Both the position numbers and the translations under genes were made by a program. This document shows positions 21,201 through 30,279 of a DNA stretch of 64,000 nt, piece after piece (position 1 is the first letter of the stretch; each line of letters opens with the position of its first letter). Source of the stretch: Nonomuraea wenchangensis (GTDB lineage Bacteria > Actinomycetota > Actinomycetes > Streptosporangiales > Streptosporangiaceae); NCBI RefSeq assembly GCF_900111685.1, contig NZ_FOHX01000004.1, forward strand, positions 523,100 to 587,099, in the 5' to 3' direction. The notes under the pieces were generated by a model. That model was not told where the DNA came from, did no database searches, and saw only the letters and a list, made by a program, of their open reading frames with translations.

Positions 21201-21688
21201 TGACGGCGTGGGTGCGGTTGTCCGGTGACGACACCTGCGTGCTGCCGAGCCGCGCCATGACCGTCCTCGCCCAGGACGGGGGCACGTACAGCTCCTTCTA
21301 TCTCGGCTACCGGCTCATCGCCGAGAACGGCGTCGCGGTGCCGCACTGGTCGTTCTCGACCAGCCCCAGCGCCACGAGCGGCACCCTGACGCACGCCACC
21401 TCGGCCGAGCGCGTCGACTGCTCGGCGCTCAACACCTGGACCCACCTGGCCGGCGTGTACGACGAGCAGGCCAAGCGGATCCGCCTCTACGTCAACGGCC
21501 AGCTCAACGACGAGCGTCCGGTGACCGGCGGCTGGGCCGGGGGCGCGCTGCAGCTCGGCCGCGCCAGGTACAACAGCGCCGCCGTGGACTACTTCGGCGG
21601 CGACATCGACGACGTCCGCGGCTACACCGGCACCCTCACCGACCGCCAGGTCGTCAACATCGCGATGAACCTGCCGCTCGACGGCTAG
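18230..21688 (+). CDS. Secreted LamG-domain protein preceding the RHS toxin
   Basis: 1152 aa from ATG at 18230, supported by TTGGAGG just upstream and an immediate signal peptide (MRRRTPQGLLAVVLTLLAGC, cleaved near the Ala-rich segment ending HAAAA). The cysteine in LLAGC could also be a lipobox. The first half resembles the N-terminal region of actinobacterial wall-associated proteins; a fibronectin-like segment lies near residues 490-590. Two LamG/concanavalin-like domains follow (GHWRLDEKAGTTAAD from about 701; GWWKFEEGTGATAVN from about 925). It has no catalytic motif that I recognise. It is followed after 49 nt by the RHS toxin gene, and LamG proteins commonly accompany such toxins, perhaps as adhesins. 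Confidence 0.85.
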   Translation: MRRRTPQGLLAVVLTLLAGCLTTVHTASAHAAAAEDVPARTEPEALDRARHLQKRVEVGPLRTETRQVFANPDGTFTSETSALPERVRRDGGWADVDPTLTFAADGSVRTVATPLELTFSGGGTAPLAAIGQGGRSVAMTWPGSLPKPVLDGDTATYGEVLPGVDLKVTASVLGFSEVLVVRTREAAANPALDELAFGMRAKGLSVRRTETGGLSAVTESGAELFHAPAPRMWDSSGATAALATLEAGPRREGRQAVMGVDVGQDRLAITPDKALLTGPDTVYPVYLDPQWSGSKLAWTYVDKAYPAQKYWNSSHMPEAGAYGGGVKRSFFRMDSDNVNGKHILRATFRITQIKSWGCTSDPQAVQLWLTGGISTSTTWSHQPSWSEWQDSVSSDAGYSSSCPDKGIEFDVTKAVVKAAKGGWSNTTFGLKDYNDTGGSVWGWKGFSSSPKLVIDYNTPPAAPSGIGTYPATPCATGAARPAVNAGDAANPLQLKAKIYDPDKANDGVRAEFVLHHWNTATAAWDDITSTMPGGGKTAYKYTTSATDHSVKLAGLVTGHSYAYKVKAYDGTDSSAWSKWCEFTVDTVDPTTLPKVTSLDYPAGTPDAWQGSVGWAGSFTLAPGDGESDVTAFRWALDDKEQATAATQVAIPAGQTSVNVRIAPRHDWLNALLVFPVDRAGNVGTTPAVYSFYVNAGFGPEGHWRLDEKAGTTAADSGATTHPATLGGGATWSGGRVAGALHLDGGTGYGSTSGPVVHTDRSMSVSAWVLLNDKSKNSTVVSQNAVRGSGFQLYYSSGYKRWIFNKFDADVDDMTIVRAISDAEPTTGIWTHLTGVWDAPERQLRLYVNGIPQTTTGAYPYKPWDATGPLQLGRVQWHGTYIENFAGDIDEVKIWKRELSDHPDTVTDPALGNEIAAMAKQPPIQRGWWKFEEGTGATAVNVTDSRWPAALAGGAGWTGDGFDGGGALSLNGTTGYAATPSAPLRTDHSYAVTAWVRLSGDDTCVLPSRAMTVLAQDGGTYSSFYLGYRLIAENGVAVPHWSFSTSPSATSGTLTHATSAERVDCSALNTWTHLAGVYDEQAKRIRLYVNGQLNDERPVTGGWAGGALQLGRARYNSAAVDYFGGDIDDVRGYTGTLTDRQVVNIAMNLPLDG

Positions 21689-21737
21689 ACCTGCCCCTCC
21701 CTCACGCTCACCGACGCCCCCCTTCCGGAGGAAAGCC

Positions 21738-24700
21738 GTGCCCGGTTCACAGCGAGGCTGGACCCAGTTGGCCGCCGTCCTGGCCGTCGCGCTGCCGGTG
21801 ACGCTGACCGCGCCGGTCGCCGCCCGGGCCACCGGCGGCGATCCGGCCTGGCAGCAGGTCCAGGAGCAGCGTCCGGTGCCCGGCCACGCCGTCAAGGCAC
21901 GCGCGCCACTGACGGACCCCGGTGCCGCGTACGACCTGAAGGCCCCACCGGCCGTGGCCTGGCCCCGCGCAGGCACAGCGGTGGTCCAGCCCCCGGCCCC
22001 CGCCGCCGCCAGCGCCGCCGCCTCTTCCGGACAGCCGGGCGGCGGGCGGCCGGTGCGGGCCGGTGACCTGCCGGTCTGGCTGAGCCAGGCGGCGGGCGCC
22101 GGAGGTGAATCCCTGGCCGCCGCGCGGCCCGCCCCCGCCGTCCAGGTCCGGACGCTGGACGCGGCCACCGCCGGCCGGTCCCGCATCGCGGGCCTCGGCC
22201 TCCAGCTCACCCCGCAGACCCCGCCGCCTGGCGAGGCCCGCACGACGGTCGAGGTCGACTACTCGGGCTTCCGCTACGCCTACGGCGGCGACTGGGCCTC
22301 CCGCCTGCGCCTGGTCCGGCTGCCCGCCTGCGCGGCCACCACGCCCGACCTGCCCCGCTGCCAGACCAGGACGCCGCTCCCCACCCGCAACGACGTCAAA
22401 ACCGGCCGGCTGGCCGCCGACGTCGACCTCACCGGGGCCGCGACGACCACGCTGGCGGCCGAGGCGGCCCCGTCGGGCGCGGCCGGCACGTACGAGGCCA
22501 CGTCGTTGTCGCCGTCGGCGACCTGGAGCGTCAGCAACCAGAGCGGCGCGTTCACCTGGTCCTATCCGCTCCGGCTGCCCCCGACCCCGGGCGGGCCGAC
22601 CCCCAACGTCGGCTTCGTCTACTCCTCGGGCAGCGTCGACGGCCGCACGGTGGCCACCAACAACCAGGCGTCCTGGATCGGCGAGGGCTTCGACTACTGG
22701 CCCGGCTTCATCGAGCGCCGCTACAAGGCGTGCGCCGACGACGGCGTGACCCCCAAGCGCAACGACCAGTGCTGGGGCAACCACAACGCCACCCTGTCGC
22801 TGAACGGCCAGGCCACCGAGCTGATCCTGGACGACGCGACCGGCACCTGGCAGCCGAAGGACGACGACGGCTCCAGGATCGAGAAGTTGTCGGGCGCGGA
22901 CAACGGCGACCTCGACGGCGAGCACTGGCGCGTCACCACCCCCGACGGCACCCAGTACTACTTCGGCCGCAACCACCTGCCCGGCTGGGGCGACGGCCAG
23001 GCCGAGACGCAGTCCACGTGGACCGTCCCGGTGTTCGGCGACGACGACGGCGAGCCCTGCCACAAGAGCTCCTTCTCCGACTCCTGGTGCCAGCAGGCGT
23101 GGCGATGGAACCTCGACTACGTCGTGGACCCGCACGGCACCGTCAGCACCTTCTGGTACGGCAAGGAGTCCAACTACTACCGCCGCGACGTCACCACCCT
23201 GACCGACGGCGTCCCCAACGGCACGCCCACCCGCTACGACCGCGGCGGCTACCTCAAGCGCATCGACTACGGCCAGCGCTCGGACGCGATCTTCACCTCG
23301 TCCGCCCCCGCCCGGGTCGTCTTCGACGCCAAGGAACGCTGCGTCCCGACGTCGTCCTTCGACTGCGCCGAGGGCAAGTTCACCAAGGACAACGCCAAGT
23401 ACTGGCCGGACGTCCCCTACGACCAGAGCTGCGACGCGGGCGACAAGTGCCTCGACCGCTACTCGCCCACGTTCTGGACCCGTAAGCGGCTGGCGTCCGT
23501 CACCACCCAGGTGCTGTCGGGGAGCGCGTACAGGAACGTCGACACCTGGACGCTGGACCAGCAGATGCGCGCGCCCGGCGACGGCACGGCGGCGGGGCTC
23601 TGGCTGGCCGGGATCCAGCACACCGGCAAGGTCGGCGGGGCCGCGTCGCTGCCGGCGGTGAGGTTCGCCGGCGTGCAGCGGCCCAACCGGGTGGACGCCC
23701 TGGAGGGACGGCCGCCGCTGACCAAGTGGCGGATCTCGGCGATCGACAACGAGACCGGCGGCGCCCTGTCCGTCACGTACTCCGGCGAGGACTGCACCGC
23801 GGGCAACACCCCCGCGCCGGACTCCAACACCCGCCGCTGCTACCCGCAGTACTGGTCCCCGGAGGGCGCCACCTCGCCCAAGCCCGACTGGTTCCACAAG
23901 TACGTCGTCACCCAGATCCAGCAGATCGACCGCACCGGCGGCGCCCCCGACGTCCTGGAGACGTACGAGTATCTGGGCGGCGGCGCCTGGCACCACGACG
24001 ATGACGACGGGCTGACCAAGGAGAAGTACAAGACCTGGTCGGAGTGGCGCGGCTACGGCAAGGTCCGCGTGCTGCGCGGCGCGGCGGGGGAGCAGCGGTC
24101 GAAGGCCGAGTTCACCTACTTCCGCGGCATGGACGGCGACGAGCTGTCCGGCGGCGGCAGACGGGACGTCAAGGTCACCGACTCCACGGGCGCCGCCGTG
24201 ACCGACGCCGACCCCCTGCAGGGCCGCGTCCGCGAGGAGATCCACTACGACGGCCCGTCCGGGCCCGCTCTGACCGGCACGATCACCGGCTACTGGACGA
24301 AGCGGACCGCCCAGCGCGTCCGCTCATGGGCCACGACCAGCGCGCACATGGTACGCACCGACAAGGAGCGCACGCGCACCGCGCTCGCGTCGGGCGGCTG
24401 GCGGTACACCACGACCGACACCGACTACAACACCGACGGCCTGCCCACCCAGGTCGACGACCTCGGGGACGAGGCCACCGCCGACGACGACAGCTGCGTC
24501 AGCACCACGTACGCCCGCGACACCGCCCGCTGGATGCTCTCCTACGCCAGCCGCGTCGAGACCCTCAGCAGGGCGTGCGCCGCCACCCCCGACCGGCCCG
24601 CCGACGTGACCTCCGACGTGCGCAAGTTCTACGACGGCAAGGCGTTCGGCGTGCCGCCGTCCAAGGGCGACGTCACGAGGACCGAGAAGCTCGGCTCGTG

Positions 24701-27700
24701 GAACGGCGGCCCGCAGTACGTCACCGCCGGCTCCACCACCTTCGACGTCTACGGCCGCCCGCTGGTGGTCACCGACCCCAACGGCACCACCACGAAGACC
24801 TCCTACACCCCGGCCACCGGCCTGGTCACCGCCAAGCAGGAGACCAACGCGCTCGGCCACGTCACCACCACCGAGGTCGAGCCCGCCTGGGGCCTCCCCA
24901 CCGCCACCACCGACGCGAACGGCAAGCGCGCCGACCTGGCCTACGACCCGCTCGGCCGGCTCACCGGCGTCTGGCTGCCCGGCCACGCCAAGGGGAGCTA
25001 CGCCTCCACCCCGAACCTGAGGTTCGGCTACCAGATCCGCGCCGACGGCCCCACCACCGTCTCCACCTCGACCCTGCGCGCCGACAACGCGACCTACACG
25101 ACCGGCTACGCCCTCTACGACGGCCTGCTGCGCGCCCGGCAGACCCAGCAGCCCGCCCCCGGCGGCGGCCGGCTGATCAACGACACCTTCTACGACACCC
25201 GCGGCCTGGTGTACAAGGCGAACGACGACTACTACACCGAGGGCGACCCAGGCAGCACCCTGTGGGTCCCCGGCAGCGACGACGACGTCCCCGGCCAGAA
25301 CGTCACCGTCTACAACGGCATGGAGTGGCCGACCGCGCAGATCTTCCGCAGGCGCGGCACCGAGCAGTGGCGCACCACCACCACGTACGGCGGCGACCGG
25401 ATCAGCGTCGACCCGCCGCCGGGGAGCACCCCCACCACCACGATCACCAACGGGCAGGGCGAGACCGTCGAGGTCCGCCAGTACAAGGGCGACGCCCCCA
25501 CCGGCGACTACGACGCCACCAAATACACCTACACGCGGGCGGGAAGGCCGGCCACCGTCACCGACACCGCCGGCAACGTGTGGGCCTACCACTACGACCT
25601 GCGCGGCCGGATGACCCAGGTCGACGACCCCGACAAGGGCACCGCGAAGCTCACCTACGACGACAGGAACGACCTGCTCACGACGGTGACCGACGCCCGC
25701 GGCTCCAGCGTGTTCCTCACCTACGACGCCCTCGGCCGCAGGACCGCCGCGTACGCGGGCACCTCCGCCGCCGGCGCCAAGCTCGCCGAGTGGACGTTCG
25801 ACAAGCTGCCCGACGGCACCGTCGTCAAGGGCCAGCCCACCGGCTCCACCCGCTACGTCAAGAACGCCGCCACCGGCGCCACGGACGCCTACAGCAGCGC
25901 CGTCACCGGCTTCGACCACGCCTACCGGCCCACCGGCACCCAGGTCGTCATCCCGGCCGCCGAGGGCGGGCTGGCCGGGACGTACAAGACCACGACCGAC
26001 TACAACCCCGACGGCACCGTCCACCGCACCGTGCTGCCCGCCGCGGGCGGCCTGCTCGGCGAGACGCTCCTGTACGACTACGACCAGCTCGGCAACCCGA
26101 CCACGATGCGGGGCCTGACCAACTACGTCACCTCGACGACGTACTCCAAGCTCGGGCAGATCCTCAGCCTGACGATGAGCACCGGGCTGAAGCGGGTCAA
26201 GGAGACCAACTTCTACGAGGAGGGCACCAACCGGCTCACCCGCTCGGTGTTCGAGCGGGAGACCGCCCCCATCTCGGTGGCCGACACCCACTACAGCTAC
26301 GACCCGTCCGGCAACATCACCAAGATCGCCGACACGCCGTCCGGCCAGACGCCCGACACGCAGTGCTTCCGCCAGGACTGGCTGCAACGCCTCACCGACG
26401 CCTGGACCTCCACGGACGACTGCGCCACCGGGCCGTCGCAGGGCGTCGTCGGCGGGCCCGCGCCGTACTGGCAGTCCTTCGCCTACGACGCCGTCGGCAA
26501 CCGCACCAAGGAGACCGAGCACCGGGCGGCGGGCGATGTCACCAAGACCTACACCTACGCGGGCGCCGGCAAGCCGCAGCCGCACACGCTGACCTCGGTC
26601 GCGCACCAGGGCGGGACGCGCGACGGCCAGATCGACACCTACACCTACGACAAGGCGGGCAACACCACCGAACGCGGCTCCGGCCGCGTCCTGGAGTGGG
26701 ACGTCGAGGGCCATCTGGCGAAGTCGACCGACCCCTCCGGCGTCAGCACCTTCGTCTACGCCGCCGGCGGCGAACGGCTCATCCGCCGCGACCCCACCTC
26801 CACCACCCTGTACGTCGCCGGCATGGAGATCCGGCTCGACGCCAGGACGGGCGCCAAGACCGCGACCCGCTACTACGACTTCGCCGGCCAGACCATCGCC
26901 ACCCGCACCGGCAAGGGCGTGACCTGGCTCGGCGCCGACCACCACGGCACCGCCGACTCCTCCGTCGACGACACGGCCACCCAGACGACCAGCCGCCGCC
27001 GCTTCACCCCGTTCGGGCAGCAGCGCGGCCTCGCGCCCACGTCCTGGCCCGGCCAGAAGGGCTTCGTCGGCGGCGTCATCGACGAGGCCACCGCCCTCAC
27101 CCATCTCGGCGCCCGCGAGTACGACCCCGAGACCGGCCGCTTCATCTCCGTCGACCCCGTCTTCGACGTCTCCGACCCGCAGAGCTGGAACGGCTACGCC
27201 TACGCCGACAACAACCCGGTGACCGGCTCCGACCCCGACGGCCTGATGTACGACGGCGGCACCCAGTGCGGCATCATCTCGTCGAACCCGTGCAACCCGC
27301 CCTCCCGCGGCGGAGGCGGCGGCGGTGGGGGCGGCGGCGGTGGCGGGGGTGGCGGCGGTGGTGGTGGCTACTCATCGCCTCCCCCGCCGAGCAACCCGCC
27401 GCACTGCGGCCGGTGGAGCTTCGGCTGCAAGGCGAAGAAGATCTGGCAGGAGCACAAGGCCACCATCGTCAACGTCACCGTCGCGGTCGTCGTCACGGTC
27501 GGCTGCGAGGCCGCGACGGCAGGGGCCGGCAGCATCGGCTGCGCCGCCGCCGGCGGAGCCGCCGGCAACCTGGCGGGCTACCTGGTCTCGACCCCACGCG
27601 ACGAGTGGAGCGCCGGGGGCGCGGTCAAGTCCGCGGCGATCGGCGCCGTCACCGGCGCGGCGGGCTGGGGCGTCGGCAAGGGAGTGGGCGCCGCACTCGG

Positions 27701-28703
27701 CAAACTCGCCACGACCGCGACCGGCAGGGCGGTCGCCGGAGCGGCGAGCAAGGCGGCCAGCAGGACCAGAAACGCCCTGGGCCGCGGCGGCGGAGCGGCC
27801 GCCGAGGGCGGCGAGTCCGCCGGCGCCGCGGTTGGCAAGGCGGCGGCGGGCAAGGCGGCGGCCAGAAGGGCGGGCAAGCCCAAGGCGTCCTCCGGGGCAG
27901 GCCCGAGCTGCAACAGCTTCGCCGCGGGCACCATGGTCAAACTGGCGGACGGCACCACCAAGGCGATCGAGCGGATCAGGCCCGGCGACAAGGTCCTGTC
28001 CACCGACCCGCTGACGGGCAGGACCGTGCCGAAGCCGGTTCTCGCCGCCTTCTCGGGCGTCGGCTACCTCAATCTCATCCAGATCACGGTCGACACCGAC
28101 GGCAAGAAGGGCAGCGCCACCGGCGTCATCCTCGCCACCGAACACCACCTGTTCTGGGACACCCGGGATCGAGAGTGGGTCCGCGCGGACCAGCTGACGC
28201 GCGCCGACCGTCTGCGCACTCCGGACGGCGACATCGTCAGGGTTCTCGGCACGAGGCCCACGGAAGATCACCCCGCTGTCTACGACCTCACCGTCGCGGA
28301 CCTGCACACCTTCTATGCGGCAGCGGGAGCCACGCCGCTGCTCGTCCACAACTGTGGGGAGCAGCACATCGTGCTCGGTCTAGAGCACCGTGCCGAGGCC
28401 TTCGCCGCAGAAAGGGAGGGCGCCGAACACCTCATGAACGACAAGGACTGGAGAGGAACGGTCTGGACCGCCGCGAATCTGCTCAAATTCGAGAGTCCTG
28501 GATTCCGCGTCTCGTTCGTCCTGGACGACATGCATGGCGCGGAGAACGGTGTCCGTTCTGCGGTGGGGCAGTCGTTGAGCAGAAATGCCCGTCAGATAGG
28601 TGGGGCGACGGATCTGGAGCTCGCCTTCTTCCACGACGCCGGCACCCTGGGTAAGATCGATTTCTATATCGGCGGAGTCAGGCAGGTGAACCCCTATGCA
28701 TGA
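21738..28703 (+). CDS. RHS-repeat polymorphic toxin with Hint domain and a C-terminal toxin tip of unknown type
   Basis: 2321 aa, GTG start after GGAGGAAA. Signal peptide at 1-33. YD/RHS repeats fill most of residues 900-1750, followed by the RHS core (REYDPETGRFISVDPV, near 1792-1840, ending NPVTGSDPDG). A run of 20 glycines (1858-1877) and a hydrophobic Ala/Gly stretch (about 1910-1952) come next, then a Hint domain from Cys2058 (CNSFAAGTMVKLADGT) to the VHNC junction (Cys2206). The last 115 residues (QHIVLGLEHRAEAFA to the end) are the variable toxin tip. Hint domains release such tips by self-cleavage. I do not recognise the toxin family. The tip is less GC-rich than the body, as expected for a swapped module. 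Confidence 0.9.
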   Translation: MPGSQRGWTQLAAVLAVALPVTLTAPVAARATGGDPAWQQVQEQRPVPGHAVKARAPLTDPGAAYDLKAPPAVAWPRAGTAVVQPPAPAAASAAASSGQPGGGRPVRAGDLPVWLSQAAGAGGESLAAARPAPAVQVRTLDAATAGRSRIAGLGLQLTPQTPPPGEARTTVEVDYSGFRYAYGGDWASRLRLVRLPACAATTPDLPRCQTRTPLPTRNDVKTGRLAADVDLTGAATTTLAAEAAPSGAAGTYEATSLSPSATWSVSNQSGAFTWSYPLRLPPTPGGPTPNVGFVYSSGSVDGRTVATNNQASWIGEGFDYWPGFIERRYKACADDGVTPKRNDQCWGNHNATLSLNGQATELILDDATGTWQPKDDDGSRIEKLSGADNGDLDGEHWRVTTPDGTQYYFGRNHLPGWGDGQAETQSTWTVPVFGDDDGEPCHKSSFSDSWCQQAWRWNLDYVVDPHGTVSTFWYGKESNYYRRDVTTLTDGVPNGTPTRYDRGGYLKRIDYGQRSDAIFTSSAPARVVFDAKERCVPTSSFDCAEGKFTKDNAKYWPDVPYDQSCDAGDKCLDRYSPTFWTRKRLASVTTQVLSGSAYRNVDTWTLDQQMRAPGDGTAAGLWLAGIQHTGKVGGAASLPAVRFAGVQRPNRVDALEGRPPLTKWRISAIDNETGGALSVTYSGEDCTAGNTPAPDSNTRRCYPQYWSPEGATSPKPDWFHKYVVTQIQQIDRTGGAPDVLETYEYLGGGAWHHDDDDGLTKEKYKTWSEWRGYGKVRVLRGAAGEQRSKAEFTYFRGMDGDELSGGGRRDVKVTDSTGAAVTDADPLQGRVREEIHYDGPSGPALTGTITGYWTKRTAQRVRSWATTSAHMVRTDKERTRTALASGGWRYTTTDTDYNTDGLPTQVDDLGDEATADDDSCVSTTYARDTARWMLSYASRVETLSRACAATPDRPADVTSDVRKFYDGKAFGVPPSKGDVTRTEKLGSWNGGPQYVTAGSTTFDVYGRPLVVTDPNGTTTKTSYTPATGLVTAKQETNALGHVTTTEVEPAWGLPTATTDANGKRADLAYDPLGRLTGVWLPGHAKGSYASTPNLRFGYQIRADGPTTVSTSTLRADNATYTTGYALYDGLLRARQTQQPAPGGGRLINDTFYDTRGLVYKANDDYYTEGDPGSTLWVPGSDDDVPGQNVTVYNGMEWPTAQIFRRRGTEQWRTTTTYGGDRISVDPPPGSTPTTTITNGQGETVEVRQYKGDAPTGDYDATKYTYTRAGRPATVTDTAGNVWAYHYDLRGRMTQVDDPDKGTAKLTYDDRNDLLTTVTDARGSSVFLTYDALGRRTAAYAGTSAAGAKLAEWTFDKLPDGTVVKGQPTGSTRYVKNAATGATDAYSSAVTGFDHAYRPTGTQVVIPAAEGGLAGTYKTTTDYNPDGTVHRTVLPAAGGLLGETLLYDYDQLGNPTTMRGLTNYVTSTTYSKLGQILSLTMSTGLKRVKETNFYEEGTNRLTRSVFERETAPISVADTHYSYDPSGNITKIADTPSGQTPDTQCFRQDWLQRLTDAWTSTDDCATGPSQGVVGGPAPYWQSFAYDAVGNRTKETEHRAAGDVTKTYTYAGAGKPQPHTLTSVAHQGGTRDGQIDTYTYDKAGNTTERGSGRVLEWDVEGHLAKSTDPSGVSTFVYAAGGERLIRRDPTSTTLYVAGMEIRLDARTGAKTATRYYDFAGQTIATRTGKGVTWLGADHHGTADSSVDDTATQTTSRRRFTPFGQQRGLAPTSWPGQKGFVGGVIDEATALTHLGAREYDPETGRFISVDPVFDVSDPQSWNGYAYADNNPVTGSDPDGLMYDGGTQCGIISSNPCNPPSRGGGGGGGGGGGGGGGGGGGGYSSPPPPSNPPHCGRWSFGCKAKKIWQEHKATIVNVTVAVVVTVGCEAATAGAGSIGCAAAGGAAGNLAGYLVSTPRDEWSAGGAVKSAAIGAVTGAAGWGVGKGVGAALGKLATTATGRAVAGAASKAASRTRNALGRGGGAAAEGGESAGAAVGKAAAGKAAARRAGKPKASSGAGPSCNSFAAGTMVKLADGTTKAIERIRPGDKVLSTDPLTGRTVPKPVLAAFSGVGYLNLIQITVDTDGKKGSATGVILATEHHLFWDTRDREWVRADQLTRADRLRTPDGDIVRVLGTRPTEDHPAVYDLTVADLHTFYAAAGATPLLVHNCGEQHIVLGLEHRAEAFAAEREGAEHLMNDKDWRGTVWTAANLLKFESPGFRVSFVLDDMHGAENGVRSAVGQSLSRNARQIGGATDLELAFFHDAGTLGKIDFYIGGVRQVNPYA
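27309..27368 (+). repeat. GGC/GGT/GGG codon run encoding 20 consecutive glycines
   Basis: Twenty glycine codons in a row inside the RHS toxin gene (residues 1858-1877), between the RHS core and the Hint region. It forms a flexible linker in the protein, and at DNA level is a slippage-prone simple repeat whose length may vary between strains. Confidence 0.9.
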
Positions 28704-29115
28704 AAGGTCGGTGCTCGCCATCGAATTTCCGCTGCGCATGGACAGGCAGTTTCAACTGTGGTCATATCAGGTGAGTCATCGCGTGTTGCTGCTACGCAGC
28801 AACATCACGAGAGACGCGACCTCGCGTGTCGATCTGATGTTCAGGTCTGTCAGCGCCATGGAGCTGCGGAGCCGTTACGAATGGATTTCCGTTGACCTCG
28901 CCTCAGACAGCCGACGGGAACAGCTGTCGAGCCTCGGCGTCGAAGTCGCGGCCGGGGCTCATCTGTTCTCGATCGAGTCCGCCTTTCCTGGTGCGGGATA
29001 TGTGGTTGCGGGAAGCTTCTATTACGCCGAGGACGATATGGATTACGGTCAGCCCAGCTCCATCGATCACCCCGAGTTGGCGCATCGCCAGATTTCCTCG
29101 GGAGAGTTCGGCTGA
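28696..29115 (+). CDS. Candidate immunity protein for the RHS toxin
   Basis: 139 aa from ATG at 28696, overlapping the last 8 nt of the toxin gene, the standard place for a toxin's immunity gene. The sequence (MHERSVLAIEFPLRMDRQF at the start) has no signal peptide and no membrane span, so it should act in the cytosol by binding the toxin tip. Its base composition is clearly lower in GC than that of the flanking genes, shared with the toxin tip, which suggests the two moved in together. I recognise no family; the role is inferred from position. Confidence 0.6.
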   Translation: MHERSVLAIEFPLRMDRQFQLWSYQVSHRVLLLRSNITRDATSRVDLMFRSVSAMELRSRYEWISVDLASDSRREQLSSLGVEVAAGAHLFSIESAFPGAGYVVAGSFYYAEDDMDYGQPSSIDHPELAHRQISSGEFG

Positions 29116-29124
29116 CCATTGTCC

Positions 29125-30279
29125 ATGACATCAGGCGGTGAGAGGCGGCCCCGGTGGCGGCGGAAGGCGTTAGTCGCGGGGGTGGTGGTGCTCGTCGCTC
29201 TCGTCGCGGCGGCGGGGGCGGGGGCGTGGTACGGCAGTGACCAGGGAATCAAGGTCATCCACTACGGCACGAGCAACACCAGGGTGCTCGCCGTGGAGGG
29301 TGATCGGGTGACGCTGGAGCAGACCCCGGAGACCGGCAAGCCCGGCACGTACTGGCTGGAGTGGACCGGCGCGTACTCCATGCTGGGCGACGTCGTCGCC
29401 CGCGCTCCCGGGCGGGTGACGCGCCGGGTGCTGCGCGGTGCGGTGCCGTCGCTCGGCACCCCCGGCTTCTTCGGCAACGTGCCGCCCGGGGACCCCGAGG
29501 TCGCCTGGGGGATCGGCTTCACCGAGACCATGGTGCCGACCGAGCTCGGGCCCGCGCCGGCCTGGCAGGTGCCCGGCAAGGGCGACACGTGGGTGGTGGC
29601 CGTCCACGGGCAGAACGGGCGGCGCAAGGCGGAGCTGAAGATCCTTCCCGTGGTGCACCGGCTGGGGCTGCCGTTCATGGCCGTCAGCTACCGCAACGAC
29701 GAGGGGGCGCCGCCCTCCCCGGACGGGCTGCTGCACCTGGGCGACTCGGAGTGGCGCGACCTGGAGGCCGCCCTGCGGCACGCCCAGACGATGGGGGCGC
29801 GGCGGTTCGTCCTCTACGGCACCTCGATGGGCGGCCAGATCGTCGGCCAGTTCCTGGCCAGATCGCCGCTCGCCGGCCTGGTCGACCGGGTCATCATGGA
29901 CGCACCCATGATCGACGTACGGATGACCGCGGAACAGGGCGCCAGGAACAACGGCCTGCCCGGCTTCGTCGCGGGCCTGTCGACCCTGGTCACCGAATGG
30001 CGCACGGGGGTCGACACCGACCGGCTCAGCCTGATCCGCCACCCGCCGGGGACCAGGCCGCCGCTCCTGCTGATCCACACCGTTCCCGACACCGACCACC
30101 CGATCCAGGAGGCGTACGGCCTGGTCGAGGCCGGCCGGCGGCTGCACTGGCGGATCCAGTTCGAGCCGTTCCCCGCCGGCGCCCACACGGAGGCGTGGAA
30201 CGTCGACCGCGCTCGCTACGACCGGCTCGTCGGCGACTTCCTGGCCGGATGCGCGCTCCCGACCGGCTGCCGGGCGTGA
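29125..30279 (+). CDS. Membrane-anchored alpha/beta hydrolase
   Basis: 384 aa from ATG at 29125 (a TTG two codons earlier is less likely). An N-terminal membrane anchor (LVAGVVVLVALVAAAGAGAW, about residues 15-34) places the enzyme outside the cell. The hydrolase core has the nucleophile elbow YGTSMGGQ (Ser234), an acidic residue in TVPDTDHPI (about 327) and His354 in AGAHTEAW. Substrate unknown; the fold covers esterases, lipases and peptidases. Its stop overlaps the GTG of the NACHT gene (GTGA), so the two are co-translated. Confidence 0.85.
   Translation: MTSGGERRPRWRRKALVAGVVVLVALVAAAGAGAWYGSDQGIKVIHYGTSNTRVLAVEGDRVTLEQTPETGKPGTYWLEWTGAYSMLGDVVARAPGRVTRRVLRGAVPSLGTPGFFGNVPPGDPEVAWGIGFTETMVPTELGPAPAWQVPGKGDTWVVAVHGQNGRRKAELKILPVVHRLGLPFMAVSYRNDEGAPPSPDGLLHLGDSEWRDLEAALRHAQTMGARRFVLYGTSMGGQIVGQFLARSPLAGLVDRVIMDAPMIDVRMTAEQGARNNGLPGFVAGLSTLVTEWRTGVDTDRLSLIRHPPGTRPPLLLIHTVPDTDHPIQEAYGLVEAGRRLHWRIQFEPFPAGAHTEAWNVDRARYDRLVGDFLAGCALPTGCRA

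Noticed and set aside
18206..22243. A 1345-codon frame on the minus strand over the LamG gene
   Set aside because: No start signal or family similarity, and composition typical of an antisense frame of GC-rich coding DNA.
27309..27368. A CRISPR-like or other direct repeat array
   Set aside because: It is a continuous run of glycine codons inside a reading frame, without spacers.
24044..28654. A 1536-codon plus-strand frame inside the RHS gene
   Set aside because: Out of frame with the YD repeats; its product is an Arg/His/Pro-rich shadow.
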